Source of the DNA: JBGTLW01 sp041743835
GTDB lineage: Bacteria; Planctomycetota; Phycisphaerae; Phycisphaerales; Phycisphaeraceae
Assembly: GCA_041743835.1 (NCBI GenBank)
Contig: JBGTLW010000341.1
Span: 3,212 to 67,211, forward strand
DNA length: 64,000 bases
Direction: 5' to 3'
Shown: positions 55,295 to 62,687 of the stretch, piece after piece
Numbering within the stretch: position 1 is the first letter of the stretch
How the letters are laid out: each line of letters begins with the position of its first letter
Position numbers and translations under genes: made by a program
Notes under the pieces: generated by a model
Told to the model about the DNA's origin: nothing
The model's input: the letters and a program-made list of their open reading frames with translations, nothing else
The model's database searches: none

Positions 55295-56353
55295 CTAGCG
55301 TGCCCCAAGCCGTTGACGCACAAGCCGGGCACGCTCGACGCGCCGGTCCGCGGGCGTCATCTCCGCGTGCGCCAGCCGTTGCAGGTGCGCGGGCTGAATC
55401 AGCAGGAACAGCTCGTTGATCGTGCGGATGTCCGTCGTATCCAGTCGCCCCAGATTCACGCCCATGCGGACGTGGGAGAGCAGCGCAAGTGTCTCCTCGG
55501 TGCTCAGCACGCGGGCGTGGGTCAGCGTGGCCCAGGCGCGCCAGATCTTGTCATCCAATAGCGCGACGCGCTGCTTGAGTAACGCTTGCCGGGCCTGCTG
55601 CTCGTATGCGATGATCTGGGGGACGACGCTGGTTTCAAAATCCGCGAGGACCTCGGGCTCGGATTTGCCGATGGTGGACTGGTTCGAGACCTGGAACAGG
55701 TCGCCCAGGGCCTCGGAGCCTTCACCAAACAGCCCACGGACCGCGAGGTGCATGTCGCGTGCGGCCCGCTTGACCTTCTCGATCTCGCCGGTGAGTTTGA
55801 GCGCTGGGAGGTGGAGCATCACGCTGACCCGGATGCCTGTGCCGACGTTGGTCGGGCACGCGGTCAGGTAACCGAAGCGCCGGCTGAAGGCGTAGTCCAG
55901 CCGTTCTTCGAGCACATCGTCGATGCGGTCGATCTGGTCGTAGGCCTCAGCTAGCTGCATGCCGCTGCGGAGCACCTGGATGCGCAGGTGGTCCTCCTCG
56001 TTGATCATGATGGCGAAGGTTTCATCCCCGCCGATCGCCACGGCCCGGGCGACGCCGTCGGCCTCGGCGTGGTGCTTGGAAATCAGGTGACGCTCCACCA
56101 ACAAGTGGCGGTCCAGAATCGGGCTCGACTCCAGGTCCACCCAAAGCACGTTCTCCGCAAGCCGCTTGGTGCAAATCTGCTCGTGACAGGCATCGATGAT
56201 CTCACGCTGCTGCCGCTTGTTCGAGCGGTTGACATACGGGAAGCCCGCGAGGTTTCGCGCCAGACGGACCCGGCTGGAGATGACAATTTCGCTGTGTGGC
56301 CCCGCGCCCTTGAGCCATTCCCCCGCGTGGTCGGTGATCTTGGTGAGGCTCAT
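55295..56353 (-). CDS. mcsB: Protein-arginine kinase McsB
   Basis: McsB phosphorylates arginines on misfolded proteins and marks them for ClpCP in Bacillus. The 352-aa chain is a phosphagen-kinase-fold enzyme: SRVRLARNLAGFPY, FAIMINEEDHLRIQVLRSGM, the catalytic-Cys loop LTACPTNVGTGIRVSVMLHLPAL, and SEVEVLADFE-like helices. It overlaps mcsA by 4 bases, the conserved mcsA-mcsB order. ctsR and clpC, the usual partners in Firmicutes, are absent here. Confidence 0.96.
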   Translation of the reverse strand: MSLTKITDHAGEWLKGAGPHSEIVISSRVRLARNLAGFPYVNRSNKRQQREIIDACHEQICTKRLAENVLWVDLESSPILDRHLLVERHLISKHHAEADGVARAVAIGGDETFAIMINEEDHLRIQVLRSGMQLAEAYDQIDRIDDVLEERLDYAFSRRFGYLTACPTNVGTGIRVSVMLHLPALKLTGEIEKVKRAARDMHLAVRGLFGEGSEALGDLFQVSNQSTIGKSEPEVLADFETSVVPQIIAYEQQARQALLKQRVALLDDKIWRAWATLTHARVLSTEETLALLSHVRMGVNLGRLDTTDIRTINELFLLIQPAHLQRLAHAEMTPADRRVERARLVRQRLGAR

Positions 56354-56865
56354 CGGGAGACACCTTCCATCTTGCGGATGTCATCGCGGAGCCTCGCCGC
56401 AAGCTCGTAATCCTCGGCTTCGACCGCGATATCCAGCCGCTTGCGCATCCTCTGGAGCTGCACCTGCCGGGCTTCCCCCGCGCCGGCCCGCCGGGGAACC
56501 TTCCCGACGTGATGCGTCGCGCCCTCGTGTGCCCGCTCCAGCAATGGCCCGAGCGGGCCCTCGAAGGCCTTGTAGCAGCCGGGGCAACCCAGCAGGCTGC
56601 TGTCCCTGAACGCGGCAAAGCTCAGGCCACAGTCCTCACAGACAAGCTCCGCCCCGCGTGCCTCGGCCCCAGCCGCGACGCTCCCGCCATGCATCTTCAC
56701 GAAGTTGGTCAGTAGCTCGCCAATCGGCGCGTGCACCGCCTTGATCGCCAGCCCGTCTTCCGCGGCATGGGCATCGCAGAGGTGCTTCTCGATCTTCTGG
56801 CCCTTGATGATGTCCACCGCGTGGTGGGTCGCAGGGCGGGCACATTTATCACATTTGCGTTTCAC
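56350..56865 (-). CDS. mcsA: McsA-like zinc-finger activator with UVR domain
   Basis: McsA activates McsB. The 171-aa protein has two zinc-binding modules, CDKC with LCDAH near the N-terminus and CEDCG with CPGCY in the middle, then a C-terminal UVR helical domain (QLQRMRKRLDIAVEAEDYELAARLRDDIRKME). GTG 56865 is chosen because it gives the KRKCDKC opening normal for McsA and has AGGA 10 bases upstream. The longer TTG-started frame (56943) adds 26 residues without conserved sequence. The stop overlaps mcsB. Confidence 0.92.
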   Translation of the reverse strand: MKRKCDKCARPATHHAVDIIKGQKIEKHLCDAHAAEDGLAIKAVHAPIGELLTNFVKMHGGSVAAGAEARGAELVCEDCGLSFAAFRDSSLLGCPGCYKAFEGPLGPLLERAHEGATHHVGKVPRRAGAGEARQVQLQRMRKRLDIAVEAEDYELAARLRDDIRKMEGVSR

Positions 56866-56981
56866 GCGCAATACATCCTGGTCGGTGAATGAACCCCTTA
56901 CATGATACGCGGACCGGGAGCCGATGACACGCCATAAAGCCAACGAACTTCAACCGCACGCCATTTGACCCGCCTCAGCGT

Positions 56982-57947
56982 TTATGGCCGGCTGGACGCT
57001 GGGGCATCGGGGTCCGGCGGGAGCAGCGCAGCAAAAACCACAGTATCACCCGCAACTCGGTCGGCCGCGGCAAGCTGCGCCTCGGTCAGCAACGCGACGA
57101 ACTGGGCAGGCGTCAACTCCCGCTGAGCGAGGTAGGCGACAAACTGCGCCTCATTGACACCCAGCCCTACCGCTTCAGCGGGCATCGCTACCATGCGGTG
57201 CTTCTGGCCGTAACGCCGGCCGGTCGGCTCGTATGTGACCAGCGCGATCTGCAATCCCGCGTCCTTCGGCCCCTTCCAGCGGGCCTTGGGCTCGAGACCA
57301 CGCGTCGGGAACCCCGTCAGGCGGAACTCCTGTCGAAACCCCCGATCCTTCTGCCGCTCAGCCAGTTCATCCCGAAACAGGTACTGCTGAGCGATCTGCT
57401 GCGACACGGCCGAGCGGTCCACGCCCCGATCCACCAACGCCGATTCATCCGCCCGGCGGTCACGGGTGAGCTGCGTCGGATCAATGAGCTGGGCGCTTTG
57501 CACCAGCATGTCATCCGGCCCCAACACCTCCACCACCTCAACAGATTCCAGGTATCCGTACTGCCCCATACGCAGGCCCGGCAGCGCCATCGCCAACGCT
57601 TCACACTCCGCATTAGGTGGGCTGATGGTCCGTGTCACTTTCAAGGAGCCATCTCCCACGCTCTCGCGTACACGCCGAGTCAGCTCTTCGCGTGCCTGCG
57701 GCACGGTCATGCCGGTGCTGCTGGGGGTGCGTCGGTCGAAATGCGGGACGATGACATACGCATCCTGATGCTGCGTGACACAGCGTGCAAACCGGCCGTA
57801 ATTTTTACGCCAGACGTCGTAGGTTGCGGGGTCCATGCCGTGCCGCGTGTCCTGCGCGCCCGCGGGCAGCGCGACCAGGCTCAGCGCCACAAGCCCCAGC
57901 AAGCTGTAAGCCTGTACCACTAGAAGCTGTCGGTTTCTGAATCTCAT
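56982..57947 (-). CDS. Exported protein of unknown function
   Basis: This 321-aa protein has a signal peptide (LLVVQAYSLLGLVALSLVALPAGA). The mature part contains ECEALAMALPGLRMGQYGYLESVEVVEVLGPDDMLVQSA, suggesting a small beta domain, and a C-terminal Ala/Glu-rich helical part. No family is recognised. GGGAG 8 bases upstream supports ATG 57947. It begins one base after the larE stop (TAAcATG), so the two are coupled, which is an odd pairing. Confidence 0.7.
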   Translation of the reverse strand: MRFRNRQLLVVQAYSLLGLVALSLVALPAGAQDTRHGMDPATYDVWRKNYGRFARCVTQHQDAYVIVPHFDRRTPSSTGMTVPQAREELTRRVRESVGDGSLKVTRTISPPNAECEALAMALPGLRMGQYGYLESVEVVEVLGPDDMLVQSAQLIDPTQLTRDRRADESALVDRGVDRSAVSQQIAQQYLFRDELAERQKDRGFRQEFRLTGFPTRGLEPKARWKGPKDAGLQIALVTYEPTGRRYGQKHRMVAMPAEAVGLGVNEAQFVAYLAQRELTPAQFVALLTEAQLAAADRVAGDTVVFAALLPPDPDAPASSRP

Positions 57948-57948
57948 G

Positions 57949-58785
57949 TTACGCACTCCCTGTCTGCCCCACGGTCAGCATCGCGTTGCCGGACCCGCTT
58001 CGGAAACCCTCCATGTCCAGCGCCACATAGGTGTAACCCGCAGCCTTCAAGGCGTCCACCACACGCTGCCGCGTCTGGTCTTCGATCAGCCTCGGCATCT
58101 GGTCGTGTGGGACTTCCAATCGGGCGACCTGCTCGTGGTGACGGACACGGAAGCCACGGAAACCAAGGTCGTGCAGCGCAGCCTCGGCACGCTCGACCTG
58201 TGCCAGGCGCTGGGGGGTCACCTCGCTGCCGTATGGAATCCGGCTGGCGAGGCACGCGGCGGCGGGCTTATCTGCATTGGGCAAGCCCAGGTGCTCAGCG
58301 ATCGCACGCACATCCGCCTTACACAGGCCGGCTTCGATCAGAGGGCTGATGACGCTGGCTTCGTCCGCAGCCCGCAGGCCGGGGCGGTGGTCGCCCAGGT
58401 CATCGGTATTGGTGCCGTTGGCGATGTACCTGACGCCCAACTCGGCCGCGGTTGCTGAGAGCGTGTCGTAGAGGTGGGTCTTGCAGAAGTAACAGCGGTC
58501 GCCCGCGTTGGCCTGGTAGCCCGCGTCGTTCATCTCGCCGGGGGCCACCACGATCAGATTCAGGTCCTGCGACGCGGCCAGCTTCAACGCCATCGCCAAC
58601 TCCCGCCGGGGCAGCGAGGGCGAGTCTCCGATCGCAGCGGGGGCATTGTCCTTGCCCAGCGCGATGCGGGCCGCAACCGCCACGACGGTGGAATCCACCC
58701 CGCCCGAGTACGCGGTCAGCACCCGCCCCCGGGGGGTCAGTGCGGCCACAAGGCGGTCCAGAAGCTTAGCGGGCGTATCCTTCAT
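57949..58785 (-). CDS. larE: ATP-dependent sacrificial sulfur transferase LarE
   Basis: LarE adds sulfur to the nickel-pincer nucleotide cofactor precursor of lactate racemase. The 278-aa PP-loop protein has LTAYSGGVDSTVVAVAA and NGTNTDDLGDHRPGLRAA. It has three cysteines in family positions: C98-x2-C101 in GDRCYFCKTHLYD and C178 in AAACLASRIPYG. A three-cysteine set is known from LarE proteins that bind a [4Fe-4S] cluster and use it catalytically, rather than sacrificing one Cys. No larA, larB or larC is adjacent. TAGAAT is 8 bases before the ATG. Confidence 0.94.
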   Translation of the reverse strand: MKDTPAKLLDRLVAALTPRGRVLTAYSGGVDSTVVAVAARIALGKDNAPAAIGDSPSLPRRELAMALKLAASQDLNLIVVAPGEMNDAGYQANAGDRCYFCKTHLYDTLSATAAELGVRYIANGTNTDDLGDHRPGLRAADEASVISPLIEAGLCKADVRAIAEHLGLPNADKPAAACLASRIPYGSEVTPQRLAQVERAEAALHDLGFRGFRVRHHEQVARLEVPHDQMPRLIEDQTRQRVVDALKAAGYTYVALDMEGFRSGSGNAMLTVGQTGSA

Positions 58786-58898
58786 CTTGCTCAATTCTAA
58801 CCCACCCGACGGCACAGAGTTGGCCCGCCTGATTCTTTTCCTGCCAACATCGACAACACGCAGTTCACACCCTGCCCCGCCGCTAAACCCGCTCGCGC

Positions 58899-59819
58899 TT
58901 ACGCCAGCGCTAGCGCCGCGGCCAGCGACAGAATGCTCAGCACCGTGCTGATGACGATGGTGCTGGCCGCGAGCCCCGGGTCGCCCCGCAGTTGCACCGC
59001 AAGCACATAAGAGGCCACCGCTGTCGGCGTCGCGGCGAAAATCAACACGATCACACGCTCCGAGCGATCCAGCCCCACCAGCACCGAAAGCCCAAGCACG
59101 ACCGCCGGCAAAAGGACCAGCTTGACGAGCGCACAGGCGACCCCGGCCGCGGCGTGGCGGTGGACTTTGTACGTCGCCACCGCACCGCCAAGGCTCAGCA
59201 ACGCCAGCGGGGCCGCGGTATCGCCCAGCAGTTCCAGCGTATGCAGCACCGGCGGCCAGGGGGGCAGACGCAACCACGCCAACAGCAACCCCAACGCACA
59301 CGACAGCAGCAGCGGGTTGGTCACCATCGACCGCACCAACCGCAGCGGTGTGCCGCGGTCAAACCGCTGCTGTGCGATCGAAAGCACCACCACCCCCATC
59401 ACGTTGTAGAGCAGCACCGCGGGTGCAAGCACCAGCACCGCCCGCGAGATGATGCTGGCATCGCCCTGCACCGCAAGCACCAGCACCGGGAGGCCCACAA
59501 ACGCCAGGTTCCCACGGAAACTGGCCTGAGCAAACACGCCACGAGACGAAGCGGGCAAGCCGATCGCCCAACCAATCACATAACTGGCGAGCATCGCGAT
59601 CACCGACGCGGCACAGAACACAAGTATCATCCCATTCGCGCCGCCAAGCGAGGTGGCGACCGAGAGCTTGGCGATAAACAACGCGGGCAACGCCACCCAA
59701 TACACCAGCCGATCCAGGCCCTGACGGAACGCCCCATCAAAGAACCCGGCACGCAACAACACCGCCCCCGCAGCAACCAGCAACACGATCGGTAGGAGTG
59801 ACGCGATGATCTGCGACAT
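58899..59819 (-). CDS. Auxin efflux carrier (AEC) family transporter
   Basis: This 306-aa permease has about ten hydrophobic segments. LLPIVLLVAAGAVLLRAG, the discontinuous ASFRGNLAFVGLPV block and NPLLLSCALGLLLAWLRL..PPVLHTLELLGDTAAPLALLSLGG are characteristic of the AEC/MleP family, which exports small organic acids. The substrate is unknown. ATG 59819 starts right at the first membrane helix; the longer frame adds 24 polar residues. It is upstream of larE on the same strand. Confidence 0.9.
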   Translation of the reverse strand: MSQIIASLLPIVLLVAAGAVLLRAGFFDGAFRQGLDRLVYWVALPALFIAKLSVATSLGGANGMILVFCAASVIAMLASYVIGWAIGLPASSRGVFAQASFRGNLAFVGLPVLVLAVQGDASIISRAVLVLAPAVLLYNVMGVVVLSIAQQRFDRGTPLRLVRSMVTNPLLLSCALGLLLAWLRLPPWPPVLHTLELLGDTAAPLALLSLGGAVATYKVHRHAAAGVACALVKLVLLPAVVLGLSVLVGLDRSERVIVLIFAATPTAVASYVLAVQLRGDPGLAASTIVISTVLSILSLAAALALA

Positions 59820-59887
59820 GACATGCAACCGAAGGCGTTGTGGTTCTTGATTCTGAACTGCCCCGCGTGGAAGCGGGAAACCAGCCA

Positions 59888-60262
59888 TCACGTGGCGGTA
59901 GCGCCGGGGTTGAGCAGGTCGGGCAGGCTGCTGGCAAAAGCGCCTTTGGTGAGCACGCGGTCAGCCCCCCGCTCCCTGGCCTGTTGGAGCAAGTCTGTCA
60001 GCACATGGCTGGCGAACACCACGACCGGCAAGGCGGGGTCGTGGGCCTTCACCTGCGTGACCATGTCCAGCACGTGGTCGCCCGCTTCGAGGTCCAGGAA
60101 CACAGCCCGAACCGCATCGTTAGGCTTGCCATCCTCAACACGGCTCAGCCGATTGCTCAACATCTGCGTATCACGCACCGGCCGCGTCACCACGCCCAGA
60201 GCCTCCGCGGTCGAACGCACCTTGGTTGCAAAAATCAGGTCCGAGCAGCAATAAACAATCAT
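59888..60262 (-). CDS. Degenerate receiver-domain protein
   Basis: This is a 124-aa single domain with the receiver fold order. It starts MIVYCCSDLIFATKV, has a candidate acceptor Asp in AVFLDLEAGDHVL, a PVVVFASHV strand and ADRVLTKGAFASSLPDLL with the conserved Lys. The acidic pair normally at the end of strand 1 is reduced to one Asp, so phosphorylation may be lost. TACACT (60269-60274) is exactly 6 bases before the ATG with no Shine-Dalgarno sequence, indicating a leaderless mRNA. It lies between nadD and the AEC transporter. Confidence 0.75.
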   Translation of the reverse strand: MIVYCCSDLIFATKVRSTAEALGVVTRPVRDTQMLSNRLSRVEDGKPNDAVRAVFLDLEAGDHVLDMVTQVKAHDPALPVVVFASHVLTDLLQQARERGADRVLTKGAFASSLPDLLNPGATAT

Positions 60263-60322
60263 GTCGCCAGTGTAGCGGGAACCGATCGGGCAGATGGATC
60301 GCCACACAATGCAATCCAACAC

Positions 60323-61006
60323 TCAACCGCTCGCATACAGCCGGTGCTTCACGATGTAGTCCGCCACCGCCGGGGGCACCAGACCCGCGATGGGCTCACC
60401 CGCAGCCACACGCCGACGGATGTCCGTGGAACTCACCGCCACCGGTGGCAACGCCAGCAGCCTCCCCCGCCACGCATCACGCTCACCCGCGGGCACACAG
60501 GACAACGCCGCTTCCTCGGATACCGGGGCGGTCGGAACTTCCGAAACTTCCGCAACTTCCGGGGGCGGGGCCGGTGGCAGGGGGCGGAGCATGACCACGG
60601 GCTCCGCAAGCTCCATGATTCGGCCAGCGCTCTTCCACTGGTCGAAGATCGCCATCTGGTCGGTGCCGATGAGCAAGCGCATGGCCGCCCCATCCGGCAG
60701 TTGCTTCGCCAGCCATTCGAGCGTATCGACAGTGTAACTGGGCACAGCCGGGTCGCGCTCCGCTTCAACCGCCAGCACCAGCGAGCGCGGGTCGTCAGCG
60801 ACCGCCAGCCGGGTCATCGCCAAACGGTGCGTGGCCGGGGTCTGAACTTGATCTACCTTATGCGGCGCCCGACCCGCCGGGATATACGCCACCGCGTCGC
60901 AGCCCAGCCGATCCCGCGCCAGTCGGGGGAGCTGGACGTGGGCCACGTGTGGCGGGTCAAAGCTCCCGCCGTAGATCAGTAGCTTGTGGATCGCGTGCAG
61001 GTTCAC
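60323..61006 (-). CDS. nadD: Nicotinate-nucleotide adenylyltransferase
   Basis: NadD adenylates nicotinate mononucleotide in NAD synthesis. The chain has LLIYGGSFDPPHVAHVQL (with the HxxH-type motif), LLIGTDQMAIFDQWK and VSSTDIRRRVAAGEPI, the adenylyltransferase signature. A Pro/Glu/Val-rich insert (PPAPPPEVAEVSEVPTAPVS) coded by a CCGGAA-type repeat interrupts the variable loop between core strands. GTG 61006 is preferred over GTG 61012 because TAGGCT (61013-61018) lies exactly 6 bases before it, the leaderless pattern used by neighbours. The 227 aa are slightly above usual length because of the insert. Confidence 0.94.
   Translation of the reverse strand: MNLHAIHKLLIYGGSFDPPHVAHVQLPRLARDRLGCDAVAYIPAGRAPHKVDQVQTPATHRLAMTRLAVADDPRSLVLAVEAERDPAVPSYTVDTLEWLAKQLPDGAAMRLLIGTDQMAIFDQWKSAGRIMELAEPVVMLRPLPPAPPPEVAEVSEVPTAPVSEEAALSCVPAGERDAWRGRLLALPPVAVSSTDIRRRVAAGEPIAGLVPPAVADYIVKHRLYASG
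60533..60565. repeat. Nine-base GGAAGTT repeat inside nadD
   Basis: On the minus strand GGAAGTTGC, GGAAGTTTC and GGAAGTTCC follow each other in phase and encode EVAEVSEVP. The unit resembles the CCGGAA repeats at other loci. Confidence 0.75.
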
Positions 61007-61169
61007 CCCCACAGCCTATCACCCAGCGGGCCGCAGCCCTACCCAACCCAACCTGCTGCCCAACACCCGGCCTTGCACAGGCCCAACCCGCGCCGCATCC
61101 CCTGATGAGAGCCGACCTGAAATCTGCTATCTTGTGCATGGATCAAACCGCACCCCCCGAGGACCCGCG

Positions 61170-61817
61170 ATGACTGCCTATCTTCCCAAATGGACCGCCC
61201 TGACGCTGTGCACGCTGACCATCGTGAGCCTGACCGGATGTAACTACAACCGGGTCAAGGCCGAGCGCGACGAGCTCTGGAGCCAGAACCAGGAGTTGCA
61301 GGACAAGTACACCAACGCGCTCGCAGCACTCGATGCAGCAGAGAACGAGGCCGCATCCCTCCGCAACCGCCCCGCGCCCGCCCCGGTCATCATCCAGGAG
61401 CAAGGCCCTGCCACCACAGGTGCTGCGAATCGCTTCGCGGACATCGAAGGCGTGGAAACCTTCAAGCGTGGCGGCGACCTCCACGTCCGCGTGCCCGGCG
61501 ATGTCCTCTTCGCCTCCGGCAAGGTCGAGCTCAAGAGCACCGCCAAGTCCACGCTCAACCAGATCGTCGGCGTCATCAAGAGTGACTACCCAAACAACAC
61601 CATCCGCGTCGAGGGCTACACCGACACCGACCCCATCCGCAAAAGCGCGTGGAAAGACAACCTCGAGCTCAGCCTCCAACGCTCCGCCGCGGTGCACCGC
61701 TACCTCCAGAGCCAGGGCATCAGCGCGAGCAAGATGTATGCCGCGGGCTTCGGCGAGACCCGCCCCGCCAGCACCAAAACCACCAGCCGGCGCGTTGAGA
61801 TCGTCGTCGTTGAGTAG
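61170..61817 (+). CDS. OmpA/Pal-like peptidoglycan-associated lipoprotein
   Basis: This 215-aa protein has a lipoprotein signal (ALTLCTLTIVSLTGC, Cys at residue 24), a short coiled coil (RDELWSQNQELQDKYTNAL), a linker and a C-terminal OmpA domain. The domain shows DVLFASGKVELKSTAKSTLNQI, IRVEGYTDTDPIRKSAWKDNLELSLQRSAAVHRYL and AAGFGETRPASTKTTSRRVEI. The OmpA domain binds peptidoglycan, linking outer membrane and wall. GAGGA upstream supports ATG 61170, and TATCTT near 61130 is a -10 candidate. Confidence 0.94.
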   Translation: MTAYLPKWTALTLCTLTIVSLTGCNYNRVKAERDELWSQNQELQDKYTNALAALDAAENEAASLRNRPAPAPVIIQEQGPATTGAANRFADIEGVETFKRGGDLHVRVPGDVLFASGKVELKSTAKSTLNQIVGVIKSDYPNNTIRVEGYTDTDPIRKSAWKDNLELSLQRSAAVHRYLQSQGISASKMYAAGFGETRPASTKTTSRRVEIVVVE

Positions 61818-61889
61818 GGTGATGCTCGCCTACGTGTTAGCCCGCTTGTTCGCAGGGCCGGGCCGCTCATCGAGCCTCACAAATCAAGC

Positions 61890-62564
61890 ATGAAAGCCGT
61901 CATCATCGACTACCGCATGGGCAATCTGCGCTCCGTGCAGAAGGCGTTGGAGTGCCTTGGTGGCGAAGCGCAGATCACCTCTGATCCTAACGTAATCGCC
62001 GCAGCGCCAAGGCTGATCCTGCCCGGCGTCGGCGCGTTTGGGGATGGCATGGCCCACCTCCGCGAGGCGGGATTAGACCACGCAATCGCAGACTTCCTCA
62101 ACACCGGCCGACCCATGCTCGGCATCTGCCTGGGCATGCAACTGCTCTTCGACGAGTCCGAAGAAGACGCACCCAATCGCGGGCTCGGCATCATCCCGGG
62201 CCAAGTAGTGCGCTTCTCAGAAGACCAGGGGCCACAACGCCCACGCATCAAGGTCCCGCACATGGGCTGGAACCAACTCGACCACACGATGCGCCCCGGC
62301 AACCCGCTGATGGCGGGCATCGCCGCGACAGACCACGTCTATTTTGTCCACGGCTACTACTGCGTGCCCCGCGACTCCAATGTCGTCGCCGCCACATGCG
62401 ACTACGGCCAGCGTGCGGACCCATCCGATGCAACAACGCAACGCATGACCTCAGCCTTCTGCGCCTCGGTCTGGCGGGACAACGTCTGGGCGATGCAGTT
62501 CCACCCCGAAAAGTCCCAGGCTGTAGGCCTCCACATCCTCCGCAACTTTTTACAGGTGGCCTGA
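61890..62564 (+). CDS. hisH: Imidazole glycerol phosphate synthase, glutaminase subunit
   Basis: HisH releases ammonia from glutamine for HisF in histidine synthesis. The 224-aa class I amidotransferase has IIDYRMGNLRSV, LPGVGAFGDGM, the nucleophile loop GICLGMQLLF, VPHMGWNQ and FVHGYYC. AMQFHPEKSQ carries the His/Glu pair. There is a small insert before the C-terminal FHPEKSQ. The partner hisF is not in the window. The start has no clear Shine-Dalgarno sequence and follows the OmpA-like gene by 72 bases. Confidence 0.95.
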   Translation: MKAVIIDYRMGNLRSVQKALECLGGEAQITSDPNVIAAAPRLILPGVGAFGDGMAHLREAGLDHAIADFLNTGRPMLGICLGMQLLFDESEEDAPNRGLGIIPGQVVRFSEDQGPQRPRIKVPHMGWNQLDHTMRPGNPLMAGIAATDHVYFVHGYYCVPRDSNVVAATCDYGQRADPSDATTQRMTSAFCASVWRDNVWAMQFHPEKSQAVGLHILRNFLQVA

Positions 62565-62687
62565 TGCAAGGACCGACCCAGTTCAGCCCACGCTGCGATG
62601 CGGACAGGGAGCGCAAGGCTTGAGTCCCCATCTGGCGAGCCGCACTTAAGATGTGGCATCTAGAATGCATATGAAGTGAGTGGTCAT

